DNA of 64,000 bases, from positions 62,001-126,000 of the forward strand of contig NW_020194674.1 of the NCBI RefSeq assembly GCF_002865645.1. Direction: 5' to 3'. The translations under genes and the position numbers were made by a program. Positions 46,518 to 60,100 of the stretch are shown one piece after another. This stretch comes from Hyaloscypha bicolor E. Lineage: Eukaryota > Ascomycota > Leotiomycetes > Helotiales > Hyaloscyphaceae. The notes below the pieces were generated by a model. The model was not told the origin of the DNA. It saw nothing but the letters and a program-made list of their open reading frames with translations, and did no database searches. Each line of letters starts with the position of its first letter. Within the stretch, counting starts at the first letter, position 1.

Positions 46518-48127
46518 TTATAATTCAGAAGAGTAAGCTGTCGTATTTACAATTACTACACCCTCCCCAGCCGGATGTGCGCCGCCTGCATACTGCCAAA
46601 GCCTACTCAATTGTCTCACCGTCTTCCCTTCGGCTTCTTTAGCATTTGTCCTCGCTTGTACGCCACAATCACCAGGACAGGAGTCAAATATTCGTGCGTT
46701 CCAGTTCATTCTTTTCTCACCCTTCCCGTTCATGTCAAGAGTTTTGTCAGACAAGAACGTGCCACCAATACCTTCGTAATGATTCGATAAACTCTTTAAA
46801 GGAAGGTTCAAGCCTTGTGCAGCGATTTCCCTTGCTTCGGCACTCAGTACATCCACTCCCACTACCTCATCCAACATACTGCCTTTCGCATTCGCTGGAA
46901 ATATTGCTTGCAGATACTGTGTAAAAGTCAAGCCAGTATGTGGAGTCGCGTTTAAAACAAACAGTCTCCCATAAAAGCGATTATCTAGTACTTTAAGCAT
47001 ATATTTCAGGATCCCACAACGGGCAAAAATGTCGGCTGAGAACGCGTAATGCTCAATATACTATCTTCGTGTTAACTATTAAGCTAACTAAATTAGAAGG
47101 ATGGACATACTGGGATGACTCGCTCAATTTCCTCTTTTGCACCTGGGTAAGTTGTTGAATGTTCTCCAATGATTCTAGAGTGTTGTGCGAGTAAGGAATT
47201 GGAGAGATAAGTAGCTGCTGAACCAAACGTGAAGATTTCGAGTTTTGATAATATGTCGATGGGGAGGTCGTTGTGTAGCTTGCTGAGAACTGAAGAGAGA
47301 ATAGAAGCCCCGGTTCCGTGTGCTATGACGAGGACCTTGCGAGTAGAGGGGGGAAGCAGTAGCTCTCGCAGCTGGGTATAAAGTGTTGTAGAAGTACGAG
47401 AGGGATATGGAATGGAGCGGAGCAGCAGCATTTCCAAGATATCAATAACAAGTCCGTTGGTAGGGTTGTAAACGCCTATAACCGGCCGACCAAAGATTAA
47501 TGACAGGGAGTTGATATGAGATCGAAAGCCCCTCTGACTGTAAATGGTTAGCTTCGTGGTCAGCATTCTAAGGAAAATAGAAAGCTACCTAGTAATAGAA
47601 CCATTAATGTAAAGTAATTTCACACCTGAAAGCTGCTCCAAGTTCCTTTTTCGCTCCTTGCCACTGCTTACAACTCGGCTGCCATGCAAAGGCCATGTAA
47701 GAACTGCAATGAGGCCCGCACTCATAATGCACAGTATTGAAAACACAATCCCGGGAAGTACCAGAAAGGCAGGTAATATCACTACCATGCCCCAAAATTC
47801 GACGATTATCAGTAACATATGCAGTGCGATGTCTCTCACATCCTTCCACTCTCTTCTAGAGTTCCGAACTATGCTCCGAGTTAACTGTAACATCACTGTC
47901 TGCGGGGTATGGCACAAGTTCTGGAGAAGGAGTCCGAGCCCATCAATTGACAATTGCATCGGGCTTTGTCTATATATGACAGGTGAGGTGCAACAAGACA
48001 CATCCTGCAATGCTGGCACAAAAGTTACGGTGGGGCCAGTAGGACCAATTTGATGCAATAGTGGGGCTGGCAAGTAACCTAAACATTCTAATCTTTCGGA
48101 GCTTGCAGAACGGGATAACCAAGGCAT
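46518..48127 (-). CDS. Alpha/beta-hydrolase-like membrane protein (lipase fold)
   Basis: Three exons, 48127-47589, 47537-47111 and 47060-46518, GT-AG and in phase, give 502 residues. About residues 100-150 hold two hydrophobic helices, so the protein is probably anchored in a membrane. After them a strand-turn (LLYINGSITS) and YNPTNG resemble the start of an alpha/beta-hydrolase core, and VLVIAHGTGAS (248-258) sits where the nucleophile elbow is expected. Fungal relatives usually have H-S-Q-G-G there; here the serine position is glycine, so the usual catalytic serine seems to be missing (S258 is offset). The C-terminal half contains IEHYAFSADIFARCG and NRFYGRLF. It is conserved in filamentous fungi, but I know no defined substrate. 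Probably structural or a divergent lipase. Confidence 0.75.
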
Positions 48128-48941
48128 TTCTGAATTTCTGTGGATGTTTTAATAAATGCATTGGACAAAAGAACCGTGGTACTGTCTAGGGCTAAGAAGT
48201 AGAGGATTTATAGTCTAGATAAGAGGTTGCAATGGCTGTGAAAAGATTTTAGGGGGTAATAGATAAATAATTGCAGGTCTCAGAGTCGAAGGAATGAGCT
48301 TCCATTCCATAAAGATTGGGAGCTTTGGCCATTCCTTAGCAAGGGCAGCCACACCAAATTAATAACGGCACTATAATTAAAAACGCTTTTCGAATTATTT
48401 ACTAATAAAATTAGGTCTCAGTTATCAATATTTGCTAATAATACTAAAATACCCCTTGCTTTGAAATCTCTTCGTATATTCTCCTTATAGTTAATATAAA
48501 TGCTCAAAGATATTGTATTTCGCATTACTAACCTTATTATTCCCTAAGGAATGAAGCCGAATTGCTTAATTCTTGGTTAATTAAGAACAGTTTCTGAATT
48601 AGCTACTAATAAAATTAGGACGAGATTTTGACGTAAGGAGTGTCTTGATATTAATAAAAGTTTGAGTAAATGAGAGCTGTAATCCCCTTACAGTAAACGT
48701 TAATAGCACCTTACCTCCCAAATTAGAAGATTCGAAGACACATTAATCTTATTACCCTTACCTCTACCACCCCTTAGACAAATACCCAATATAATTTGAT
48801 CTCTAGAAGAAGCGCATGGGATTTATTTGATTAGACACAACTTTCTTCAATTGTGGCTATATTAGGAAATACTTATGGGGTCTTTAGTTTAAGGGACCTT
48901 AAACTACACACCTTCTCAAACCGCTCTCCTCCCCCAGAATC
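48128..48941. promoter_or_regulatory. Divergent intergenic region (hydrolase-like / Reg1-like)
   Basis: About 0.8 kb between two divergent genes. The middle (48,360-48,700) is AT-rich with two related pieces, each containing ACTAATAAAATTAGG (about 48,400 and 48,604), probably an old repeat pair. No gene is seen. Confidence 0.45.
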
Positions 48942-50514
48942 ATGCTCGCCGACTTAAGAGCTCCCTCTTACTCCCTCACTCATTTGAGTAGAGTATTGCA
49001 TGACGAAGGTTGCAAAGACGAAGATGACGAATACCAGATTGTGTTCCCCTTATACGACAACGAGAAAGATTACAGTCAAATCAAAGACGTAGAATCTCTG
49101 TCAAATACTAGTTCTCACATCGTTTTACCAATTTTGGAAAGTTCATCGGCTATTACATCAAGTCTAATATTACCGGGTCCGTTTGACCGTGCAGAGGACG
49201 ATACGGCCATTGGGGCACAGCCGTCTAGACATGTAGATTACTTATTGCATATTTGGAAAGAGGAGGATATCTGGTCGTCGTGGAAGCATATTGTATCAAA
49301 GCGAAAAGTTCATGGTAACAACGCAAGATTGGAGAATGCGTTATGGCGGACATGGACGAAGTCAAAGAATAAGTTGAATACTGTGCCTCCAGAAACTATT
49401 AATTGGTAAGTGCAGTAATTTCTCACAGCTGACAACCATTTCCAGCACATCTAACATCTATAGGTCGAAGGATTGCGACGTGATATGGCTGTATGGCCCC
49501 TTGCAAACTGGAACGGACAAGTCATCACATCTACCATCCTCCTGGATAGCAAGCAGCCGGATCTCCAAGCCAAACACATGCTTAAATAAGAAACCAATAT
49601 TAAAGAAGCGAGGCATGTCGGAGATAATGCTACAGAGATCTTTTTCGTCTTTATCGCTTCGCAGACAGGCAGCTGCAACAGCTCAAGCACAGCAATCTGA
49701 TAATCGAGGACTTGTTTGTTTAAGGGCCGACCATAGAGTTTCCAATTATACTGTGTCATTTTCATCACCAGGTTTCAGTCAAGAGAGTACCAGCATGCTC
49801 TCTTCGATCTCCTCATTAGGGCCGTCATCTCCAGAAGTAGGAGAGAAGAAAACCATACGTTTTAATGAGCAAGTTGAGCAGTGTATATCGTTGGAGATAA
49901 AGGACAATGGCAGCAAAGAGATATATGCCATTAATGACTACGATGATAGCGATTCTGATAATGAAGGAATTGTGATGAGGAACAACTCGAAGCGGAAATT
50001 ACCCCCACTCCTTAAAAGGAGGACATCGGGTCAAACCTCCAGTGTGGAGAGCAAGACGATTGCAATGTTACCACCAACGACATTGAAGTATAAAGGGGAT
50101 ACACTGGAGGCCTCAGAAATCGCAATAAAGCATAGCAATGGATTCTGGAGCGGTAGTAAATCATCTCCCTCCCCGTTTCAAGAGACGTCAAGACCATCAA
50201 CACTATCCACAAGACCGTTGTTCGGGAGTGGTGAGGAGGGCAATGATGACGGCAATGATGATGTCGATATGGACTGGCAGCCACCGAGAGCCTTCAACAA
50301 CCGCAAGGATTATGTATCAGCATCACAAGAGCGGCTCCAGAATTTGCACGCGCCGGCATCTACATCCAGTCTCACCAGCGAATCCTCAGCCTTCTCTATG
50401 CGTTACGAAGAAGTTAAAGATGATGTCATGTCTGAAAGTTTCTTTGGAAAGATTATGGAGACTGTAAATACAGCGAGGGATATCGCACAGGCAATTACGG
50501 CATGGAGGCGGTAG
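48942..50514 (+). CDS. Reg1-like PP1 regulatory subunit with GATA-like (DUF1752) domain
   Basis: Two exons, 48942-49405 and 49464-50514 (58-nt intron, GT-AG), give 504 residues. Residues about 94-170 match the fungal DUF1752/areA-GATA-like module, which is built around HVDYLLHIWKEEDIWSSWKH, ENALWRTW and WSKDCDVIWLYGP. KKTIRF at 283-288 followed by NEQVEQC is a good RVxF-type PP1 docking motif, as in Reg1/Reg2. Acidic DDSDSDNEG and GNDDGNDDVDMDWQPP stretches follow, and serine-rich disorder fills the rest. Reg1 targets protein phosphatase 1 to Snf1/Mig1 pathway substrates and keeps glucose-repressed genes off (yeast knowledge). The assignment rests on the domain pair, which is characteristic. 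Confidence 0.88.
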
Positions 50515-51181
50515 TCACTAGAAGGAGCCTGTAGTTCCCAGTGATATATTTGTAACTTGTTTACAATCACTATAACACTCATTGACAGCTCCTATAATAC
50601 TAAGGATTTCATACAACAGGCATACAAGTGGCTTTATTGAATAGTACGGGGGTTGTGAGAAATTAATATTAAAAGTAATAATATAGAGGACAGTTTGAAG
50701 GTACCAAAGGTAATTGTTCTTCCTATATATAACGCCAGATTGCCTCTAATAGCTAGTATACCTCGGTACTCTGGCCTAATACTCTTTTACTAGTATACTA
50801 TTTAAAAGAAATAAGTTTTATATATAAGATTATTAATAACCTTAATTAATATTACTAGAGGTTTTACTTATTCTTATAATTAATTATCTCTTTATTATTT
50901 CTAATAGTTATTAACTTATAATATTAGGTCTTTTAATATAAAACTAATAAATTATTAGAATAAATTATTAATTTTATATTTAATAAGAGAAATAAGAAAT
51001 AACTATAATATTAATTATTTTTAATAAGCAAAAGAAAAACGGGCTAATTATAATACATTATAATAAAGAGTTTTTAAGATATTAATTTTTATAATTACTA
51101 AAATACCTTTTTCTTTAATTATATAATTATTAATTATAATATAAGCTATATAAATACTATATTAAAGTCTCTTATTAAAGT
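50515..51181. other. 3' flank of the Reg1-like gene and AT-rich repeat
   Basis: Ordinary sequence to about 50,790, then AT-rich and repeat-like to 51,181. No gene. Confidence 0.5.
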
Positions 51182-51333
51182 TATTAGGAATACAAATTCA
51201 AGGCTTAGAAAGCAAGGTTAAATTATTTCCATTTTAATAATTCAAAGCTAAAGAAGAGAAGAGGATCTTAAAAGAGCCTCGGAACTAAATAAATGCAAGA
51301 CGCATATGAGTCCACATTTTGTATAAAGAACAG
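51182..51333 (+). mobile_element. LTR fragment of the 25.4-kb solo LTR family
   Basis: It starts TATTAGGAATACAAATTCAA and matches the first ~150 bp of the LTR at 25442 in order: AAGGCTTAGAAAGC, AATTCAAAGCTAAAG, AGAGCCTCGGAACTAAATA. Differences are mainly transitions. It ends at the inverted-repeat element that begins at 51334. Confidence 0.65.
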
Positions 51334-51767
51334 GGTATAAAGTAATGGGATTACAGGGCATTTGAACCCTTGGCATCCCTCGGGCACAATTTAGGGAGTT
51401 GAGCCCGCTTTAAGGCCCTATAACTCCAGATTATATACTCTGAGCAGATCTCAAGAGGCATTATAAGATATTTACAAGGTATGAGAAGATCTTTAGGGAT
51501 AAATAGTACTACTAGCAGAGCAATAATAATGCTTGGATACTAAATAGGTAATTACTATAGGGTTCTTTAGCAAGGAACCCTTATAAGTATAAGGGAGAAG
51601 CCCTAAAAAGGTATGGATGGTATCCCTTGCCCCTGACTTCTAGCGTGTTTTTGGGGCAATGGCCTAGAATTAAAGGGGAATTTTAGTAATCGAGTGCGCT
51701 AAAAAAAAAAAAAGATACTTAAGTACTATTAAAGGACAAATGCCCTGTAATCCCGTTACTTTATACC
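51334..51767. mobile_element. Non-autonomous element with 31-bp terminal inverted repeats
   Basis: GGTATAAAGTAATGGG… at 51334-51364 is the reverse complement of 51737-51767 over 31 bp, with one mismatch (a transition). The 434-bp element has no transposase frame and contains a poly-A run of 13 near 51,700. It abuts an LTR fragment on its left. Target duplications are not obvious. A MITE-like DNA element is the simplest reading. Confidence 0.7.
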
Positions 51768-51945
51768 GTAATCTTCGTAACTTACCAAGCAAGGTTAGTA
51801 TACGTAACTTGACTTTACTCTCAACTTTGATATTAACTTTGCTTGTTTAGCTATCCTAGCCTCTAACCCTGCCGCCTTATCCTAATATAGTAATGTGAAA
51901 GATGCTTGAATTAATAAGGCGTACAGATTAATTCCTGCTAGCGAG

Positions 51946-52131
51946 ATGCAGGGACCGGAAGGTAATAGACATGTAATAGAGGTACTAAGGGAATCATTAA
52001 GGTCGTCTTCGAAAAAGGTGGCTGGCTTACCGAGGGATACTATAAAGAGGAAGGGGGGTCATGTGAAGTGGTTTGTAATGGGTGGGAAAAGATGGGTGGC
52101 AAGAGGGAAGACATTAGTTTGGAGTGGTTAA
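51946..52131 (+). CDS. Possible small basic protein, 61 aa
   Basis: ATG-started 61-codon frame: MQGPEGNRHVIEVLRESLRS, then a lysine/glycine-rich part with KWFVMGGKRWV. It is highly basic with no domain known to me and lies between a TIR element and an AT isochore. It could be a chance frame or a transposon fragment. Confidence 0.2.
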   Translation: MQGPEGNRHVIEVLRESLRSSSKKVAGLPRDTIKRKGGHVKWFVMGGKRWVARGKTLVWSG

Positions 52132-52149
52132 TTTTTGGAGTCTTGAGGT

Positions 52150-55100
52150 TAGAGGAGGAGGGATGACTTGAGGGTATACCGAGCTCGAATTCTTCCTTGA
52201 GGTTATTGGTACAAGGTTGGGGCAGGAAGTATCTATAGACTATATATACCCTTATTATATTACAGAGTCCGTAAGGACTCAGAGTTAATAGATATTTGGA
52301 ATAAATCCGAATAATACCTCTAACTAGTATATTTTAAATTTTAATAGATACTTTATTAGTAGATAGTAATATCTAACTCTATTATATTTCGGGGCATTAA
52401 TTTCTTAAGAATAAATAGACTAGTAACTAGAGGAACTATATAAAAATATATTATTCTAATAATAGTATTTTAGAGATTTAATAGGAATTAGTATATTAAA
52501 AGGAAACTTATAAATATATTTAAAAGAGAAAAACTATATTTGTTTTATTTTTACTTATATAATAAAAAGCTTTAAAAATAGCTAATTTTATTTATAACTA
52601 ATTTTAGATTATATAACTAATAATTATTAAATTAATATTTTTTTAAAAAAAATATATCTAAATTTATTAAAATAATAATTAAAAAAAATCCTTAATTCGA
52701 GAATTTATTAATATATTTATTAAAGCTATTAATGAATTAAAATATAAAACTCCAAATAAATAAATTTAAAAAAGTATAAATTCTTTCTATTTAATATTTT
52801 ATAAAATAATAAAACTATATTTTTATTATAATTTATTTAATAATTATGAAAGCTATTTAGTTTATATTTTAAATTAAAAATAATTATTATATATTTCTAA
52901 TAAAGATTCTTTTAATTTCTTTTAATTCTTATTAATAATATATTCTAAAATTTTATTATATTAAAATTAATATCTTTAATAAAAAAAATTAATTTAGATT
53001 TTTTTTTAAAAAAATAAATTAAAAGAATATAAATATTTAATATAATTAAAAATAATTAAAAATAAAATAAAATAATGAAATAAAATAATATATTATTAAT
53101 ATATTTTATATAAATATAAACTTAGCTATTATTATATAATTAATAAATATATATAAAAGAATTATTATTATTATTTAATTAAAGAAATCTTAAAAGAAAT
53201 CTTTAATAAAAAACTTAATTCGAGATATTTTTTATTTATTTCTTATATTTATATTAGATTTTTAATATATTATTTTACTTAAATTCTTAAATTTCTATTT
53301 ATAAAAAATCTTTTATTTATATTCTTTTTTTAAAAATACTTTATTAAATAAAAAATAATCTTTTAATTTATTATTTTTATAAATAAATAAATATATAAAA
53401 TTAATTAAATTCTAATTTTAAAATTATAAACTCTTATATATGATTTATTATATTAATTATTTAACTTTATATAAATATATATTAAATAAATTTAATATAA
53501 GTATTTTATTTATTTAATATTAAAAATATTATTATATAATATAATATAAAAAGAAATATATAGAAATACTAAAATATATATTAAAACTCGAGTATTTGAA
53601 ATATTATTTTAGTAAAAAGAAAAAAGAAAGAAAAAGCTATATATATAAAATAATAAATAACTAAAAATATATAACTAGTTATATAATCCGTTTTCTAATT
53701 TCTTATTATAATAAAATAAATTAGAACTGGATTTTATATTATATTTATAATTCTTATTTCTTTTTAAAATTAAAGCCAGCTTTTTATTATAATTTAGGTT
53801 TTAATCTTATTAGCTAATATAATTACTTATATTCTATTTTTTATATTTTATAATTTATATTTTATTAAAGAAATATACTTGAAATATACTAGAAATATTT
53901 AAAAAGCTAAGCTTTTTATAAACTAATATATTTTCTTATAATTTCTTACATTCTAGTTTTCTCTTTTTAGCTTTAAATTATTTTTTATAAAAGACTTTCT
54001 ATTTTATTTTTAAGCCTAAAATACTATATTTATAATAACTTTTAGTTTTTTCTTTAATAAATTCTTTAATTATTTAAGTTTTATATTATAATTTATTATT
54101 TATTTTTAATATAAATATAATTTAATAAAATAAAAAAAATCTTATATAAAGTTTAATTATATATATATTAAAAATAATTAAATAAATAAATTATAATAAA
54201 TTCTTTTATTTAATATTTTTTAAAATTATAAAATAATTTTAATATTTTTATTAATTAAAATATTAATAAGATTAGTAAAAGAGCTTCATTTAATTAATAA
54301 AATATATTAATAAATAATTTATTTAATTTATTTATATAACTTAAAAAAAAAGTTTAAAATTTCTTTTAAAAAATAATTATTAATATTACTTTTAAACTTT
54401 TTAATATGAATTTAAATAATTAATAAAAACACTTTTCTTTATTATATTTAAACTTGTATTTATTTAATTACGAAATAAATAAATATTTATATATTTTCTT
54501 TAAATATATATAATTAAACGTTTTTATATATATTTGTAATTTGAAATAAAGCTATAAAAATAAGAAATAATATATTAAAACCTTTATTTAATAATTATAC
54601 ATTTTAATAATCTTTTAATATAATAATTATAATAGCTAATATTATATAATTAGTTTTAAAGAAATTAAGTTTAGCTAAGGTTTTAAATTATAATTTAAAC
54701 TAAGCTCGGGTTCTAAAACTCGGTATTTTAATAGTTTTAGTTATATTTATATATTTATTACTAGATCTTATTTCTTTTCTTAATTTTAGATTTTTAAACT
54801 ATTTAGTATATTAATTAGATTAATTAGATTAATCTATTATATATAATTATAATAAATTAGTTTTTATTAAATAATTATTAAATAAATAAATTACTTATTA
54901 AATAGCTCTAATTAAATTAAGGCTTATATAATAATAAATATTATAAACTAGACCTTTATATAAAAAAGACTAGTAATTTAATTAACTAAATAGAATTCTT
55001 TAAAAAGAAAAAAAGAAGAAAACCGAGAAAAGTGAAATTATATTCTTTTATATATTCGAGCTTTCTAAAGAATATATAATTATTTTATTAACCCAAGAAA

Positions 55101-57176
55101 ATATATTATATAAGCTTTTAGTTAAATATATAAATCGGGGTTCAATTTATTATATATTTTTTTCTTATTTATAAATATTAGTTTTATAAATATATAAATA
55201 AAACTTCTTTTTATTAAATAATTTCTTTTTAAATTTCTAATATTATTATTTCTTTAAATATAAAATATATATAATTCTTTTATTTTATAAATAGTTCTTT
55301 TAAAAGCCCTTAATTATATTTTATATATTTTTTATTAAAAATCTATTTAATCTTATACTTATTTTCATTTCTTATAAGTTATAATTATAGATATAAATTA
55401 TTTTAGAACTAATTTAATAGCGGGTTTATTATAGCTAGCTAAAAAAAGCTTATTATAAATATATTATAAATTTCTAGAAAAATATTAAATTAAAAACTAT
55501 AGTTCTTTATTATTTTAATTATTATATATTTAATATACTTTATATTAAACTTTTTAATTAGTTTATTTATTTAGATATTCTAGAAATTAAACTAGACTTT
55601 ATTTCTAATCTTAAATTCCGGATCTAATTTCTTTCAAAATTATTAAATTATTACTATTATTTACTATTTAAATAAATAATAGTTTTTTGTTTTTTTTACT
55701 AACTTTATTTTAAATTTATATTAGCTTAATATAATATTTATAAAATAGAAAAAATAAGTTAATTCTTATAAATAATATATTCTAGTTATTAATTATTAGT
55801 TTAATATATTCTAATTTATAATATTTTTATGAATTACCTCTTTTAGTTAAAAACTATTATTCTCGAAAACTAATATTAATAATAATAGATTCTTATAAAC
55901 TATTTTATTATTATTTCTATTATAATATTTATTATAATTTCAAATATTATTTCTTTTTCTAAATAATCTTTAATAATTATTATATTAATACATTTTTTAT
56001 TTAATAAAAGTTCTATTATAAAATTAATTAAAACCTTTCACTAAATTTAATTTAAAATAAAAAAGAGTTTTAAAAATCTCTAATAATAATTATTATAATC
56101 CTATATAAATTAATATATTTGCCTTAATATATTTAGCTAAAAGAATTATTATATAAAAAGAATACTTATAATATTTCGTTTTAAATAATTATATTAGATC
56201 GAGTTATAAGTTTATTAAATTAGTTTTATATAAAGCTTTTCTAAATTAGAAATCTATTATTATTTCTAGAAAAGAAATTATTTTGACTAAAATAATAAAT
56301 ATTTTCCTATTAATATTTCGATTTATAAATTAAATAAAAATATTTACTTCTTTTTCTATATTATTTTAATTATAATTTAATATAATTTTTTCTTCTTAAA
56401 TATTATATTAGAGCTTTCTTAATATATTTTAAATATTATTTTATTTATTTATTATTAATATAGCTTCTATTCTACTTTTAGCTTTTTAAATCTAATTTAG
56501 GAAAATCTTTTTATTTTAAAAAAAAGTTTTATTTTATTTATTTATTTATTTTTACTAATTTATATTTTACTAGTTTCCCAGCTAAATATTTATTTTTTAG
56601 TTTTAATTATCTAGATTAAACTTATAAAATTAAATAGATTTCTTTTTAATTTTTAATTTATTTATATTAGTATTATAGAACTCGAGTTTTTAAAGAAATT
56701 ACTAAAAGTTTCTAGTATTAGTAATTATAATATTTTAAATTACTAATAGTTATTCTTTTATTAGAAAGATTTTATTCTTATCTTAAAAAAACTTTTTTTT
56801 TTCTAAAATATATAAAATCTTGAAATTATTTTATTTACTATTTAATAAATTTTTATACTATTATAAAATATTTCAGGTTTTTATAATTTATTTAAATCTC
56901 GAACTAATAAATATTTCTTAGTTTTATATTTAATTCTTTTAAATAATAAATAATTATAAGTATTTTCTTATTATAAATCTTATAATTATATTTTATAAAA
57001 TTAATTCTTTTCGAGAAAAATATATAGAATTATAGAATATTCTTTCTATTAACTTATATAAAAATACTATTTATATTCTATTTAGAAAAATCTATTTCGA
57101 GAATTATTTTTTTAATTTTAATTAAATTATATTAATATTAGAATTAAAATAAATATTTTCTTAAATTTCTAGAAAA
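52150..57176. repeat. AT isochore with RIPped retroelement remnants
   Basis: Five kb of extreme AT content and no gene. On the minus strand around 55.3-55.6 kb a weak integrase-end/chromodomain-like trace suggests another Ty3/gypsy copy, but stops are too dense to be sure. It contains the inverted LTR listed below. Confidence 0.6.
53801..54045 (-). repeat. Inverted LTR copy of the outer-element family
   Basis: Read on the minus strand from 54045, it begins TTATTATAAATATAGTATTTT and follows the LTR at 35296 word by word: TAAAGCTAAAAAGAG, AAAACTAGAATGTA, TTTCTAGTATATTTCAAG. It then has about three RIPped 14-bp units of the type ATAAAATATAAATT and ends with TTATATTAGCTAA. Confidence 0.65.
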
Positions 57177-60100
57177 TATAAGATATATAATAGCAGGGTA
57201 ATATATAAGTAGTTAAGGTAAGTAAGCTATAGAGTAATACTTGCAAGTATAACTAATTCCAAGAATTAATTCTAATAAGAGACTAATTAATGCCCCTTCT
57301 AAAGCTAAGAGTATTTCCCTATATATTCCCTAGTACTTAGCCAGGTATATAAAGCCCTTTACTTAATTAGGAAATCCTATATAATCTATATAATTCCGAT
57401 TATAAACTATATCCAAAATAGGAAACTAGATCTATAATATCTAATACCTATCTATATACTATTATATATATCTATTATATTAATTCTCTCTCTGGGCCCT
57501 TATTCTCAAGAGGCCTGGGAAAACTATAAATAGCTTTATAAATATTTCCCTAAAACTTTCCTGGTTATTAGCTTTCCCTAAAAACTTCCTATAATTACCC
57601 TATTATTATATTAGGTAATAGAATTAAGGATATAGTTTACTAATTCTTTCTAGCTAGTTTGCAAATTACCTCTAGTAATTTCTCCTTATAAAGGTAGTAT
57701 AAATATAATATATACTATTAGATATAAAGCTTATCCGATCTCCTAATTAGTTTATAAATCCTAACTTAGTCTCTATTTATAAATAAATTATTACTTTATA
57801 GGCCCAAAAGCTTAGAAAAGTTAATCCGATCTTCTAGTTTATTTATAAATTCTTTCTTTAGAATTTTCTAGATATTTCTGGTATAGAGCCGGTTCTGAAT
57901 TTATAATTACTATTTGGGAAAAGGATATTATAAAAAGGCCTCTCTTTTCTTACTAACTAACCTTTTTTTTCCTTAACCATAATACTATATCTAGCTTCTT
58001 CTTATCTCTTGCCTTCCTTCTTTAAGCCTTCTTTAAGCTTTTTTAAGCTTCTTTAAGCCTTATTTAAGCTTTATTTAAGTTCCTTTCTAATTTCCTTTTT
58101 TACTTTTTTATCTATTAAGATAAATACTTCTCTTAGTACTTATTAGCCTATTATTACCCGTTTAGCTAATACTTTTATATTCTTAATTTGCCCTTACTAT
58201 CTTTAATATTCCAAGAATATTACTAAGTTTCCCGATCTTACTTATATTAAAAGTAATAATTACTTAATATATAATTACTATTACTTTAAGAATAAGAAGT
58301 ATAATCCTATAAGTTATAAATTTCTTCTTTTATTTCTTATTCTAATACTATCTAAGGTTCCTTAAATATATATAATATAATTAAATTGCCTTCTTTAAGC
58401 TATTAATATATATAAGTGTCTTTCTTATTCTTTACCTAAAAAAAAGAAAACTATTACTATTCTTTTTCTATACTAAACTATATATACTTCTTATATTAAA
58501 GCTATTATTTGAGGCTAACGGATTCTCTTAATAATTCAAGGAATAGGTCAAGTAATTCTTACTAGTTTAGTATAAGTATAAAGTACTCTTAATAGTATAG
58601 TTAATATTCTTTAGTATTAAATAAGCTTATTTCTTTCTTGTTTCTTACTAATAGCTAATAGCTTTATAGGCTAATTTACTATCTATTTCTCGAGAAAATT
58701 CTAATAAGAATAATAATAAGAATAGTAGAAAGTAATTACGAGAATAGAATATTTATAGGATATAGAAATTAGAGTTTTTAATAATTTTCATATAGTTTTT
58801 CCAAGAATAAATATATAGTTTTTTAATAGTTTCCTAATAAAAGCATTTATTTTTTATATTTCCGTTTAGCTAATAGTATTATAATATTATTCTTTTCTAA
58901 GTATTCTTATAATTCTTAAACTATATTCTCTAGATTACTTAGTAGTTCCTATATATTATTTACTAATAAGTAGCCCTTTTAATAAATAAGATACTTCCTT
59001 TCTTTTCTATTCTCTTTATAAGCCATAATAAATTCTACCTCAAATTCCTCTTTACTCTTGATCTCGACTAGCTCTAGTTCTACTATAGTACTAGCTTGCG
59101 GGTATTATAGTTCTAAGAGAAAAATGTAAAAAATATTATAGATCTAATATAATAGTAGTAATTCCAAGTAATATACCTATCTATATATTCCTATAATTTC
59201 CAGAACTTTAAAGAGGCCGAGATATCTATTTACTAGCTTTATACTAGATTATAGCTATTAAATATTCTTTATATAAAATATGACTTTATTATATATCTTA
59301 AACTTCTTATTAATATATTTCTTATTATAATACTTTTTCTATATATCTATTACTTCTTACTATTATTTCTCTAGTACTTCCCGTTTTACTTAAATTCTTT
59401 ATATTCTTTCCTATATTACTAGTATCTCTTTTTCTGGAATATTATTCTTAATATATAGTTTAATACTAGGATAGAATTCATATAAAATATAGAATAGGAA
59501 TATTCCTATTATTAAATATATAAAGTTATTATACGTGAATTCTATAAGAGTAAGCTTTATTATCTAGTTATTCTATTAGTAGCTAGTATAGTACCTTAAG
59601 TATTATTCTAGAGTTTGGTTTAGATTCTTTATTTATTTATTAGTTTACGAATAAAATATTATATTCAGCTATTATTAAACCTTTAAATAGAAGTATAGAC
59701 TTGACTAGAACTTGCTTATAAAAACAGATTCTTTATTAGAGGTTATACCTATAGGTATACCGAAGTCTTTAATAATATAGTATATAAATAGCTCTACTAA
59801 TTCAGGAGCCGAGACCTCTTTAGTAATCGGAATATATTATACTATTTTTATATATCTATTAATAATAATAAATATAGAATTATATACTTTATTATAAAAT
59901 CTAGAAGGAAATAGTCCCGTAATAAAGTCTATAGTAATTTCTTACTATAGCTTAAAGGAAAGGAGAAACGAACTAAGTATATTATATAGCAGATATCTCT
60001 TTACCTTAGTCCGTTAATATATAAGATAAGTTCTAATATAGTCTTTTATATTCTTTCTTATATTCTACTAGAAGTACTTTCTCTAGAGAATCTCTAGTAT

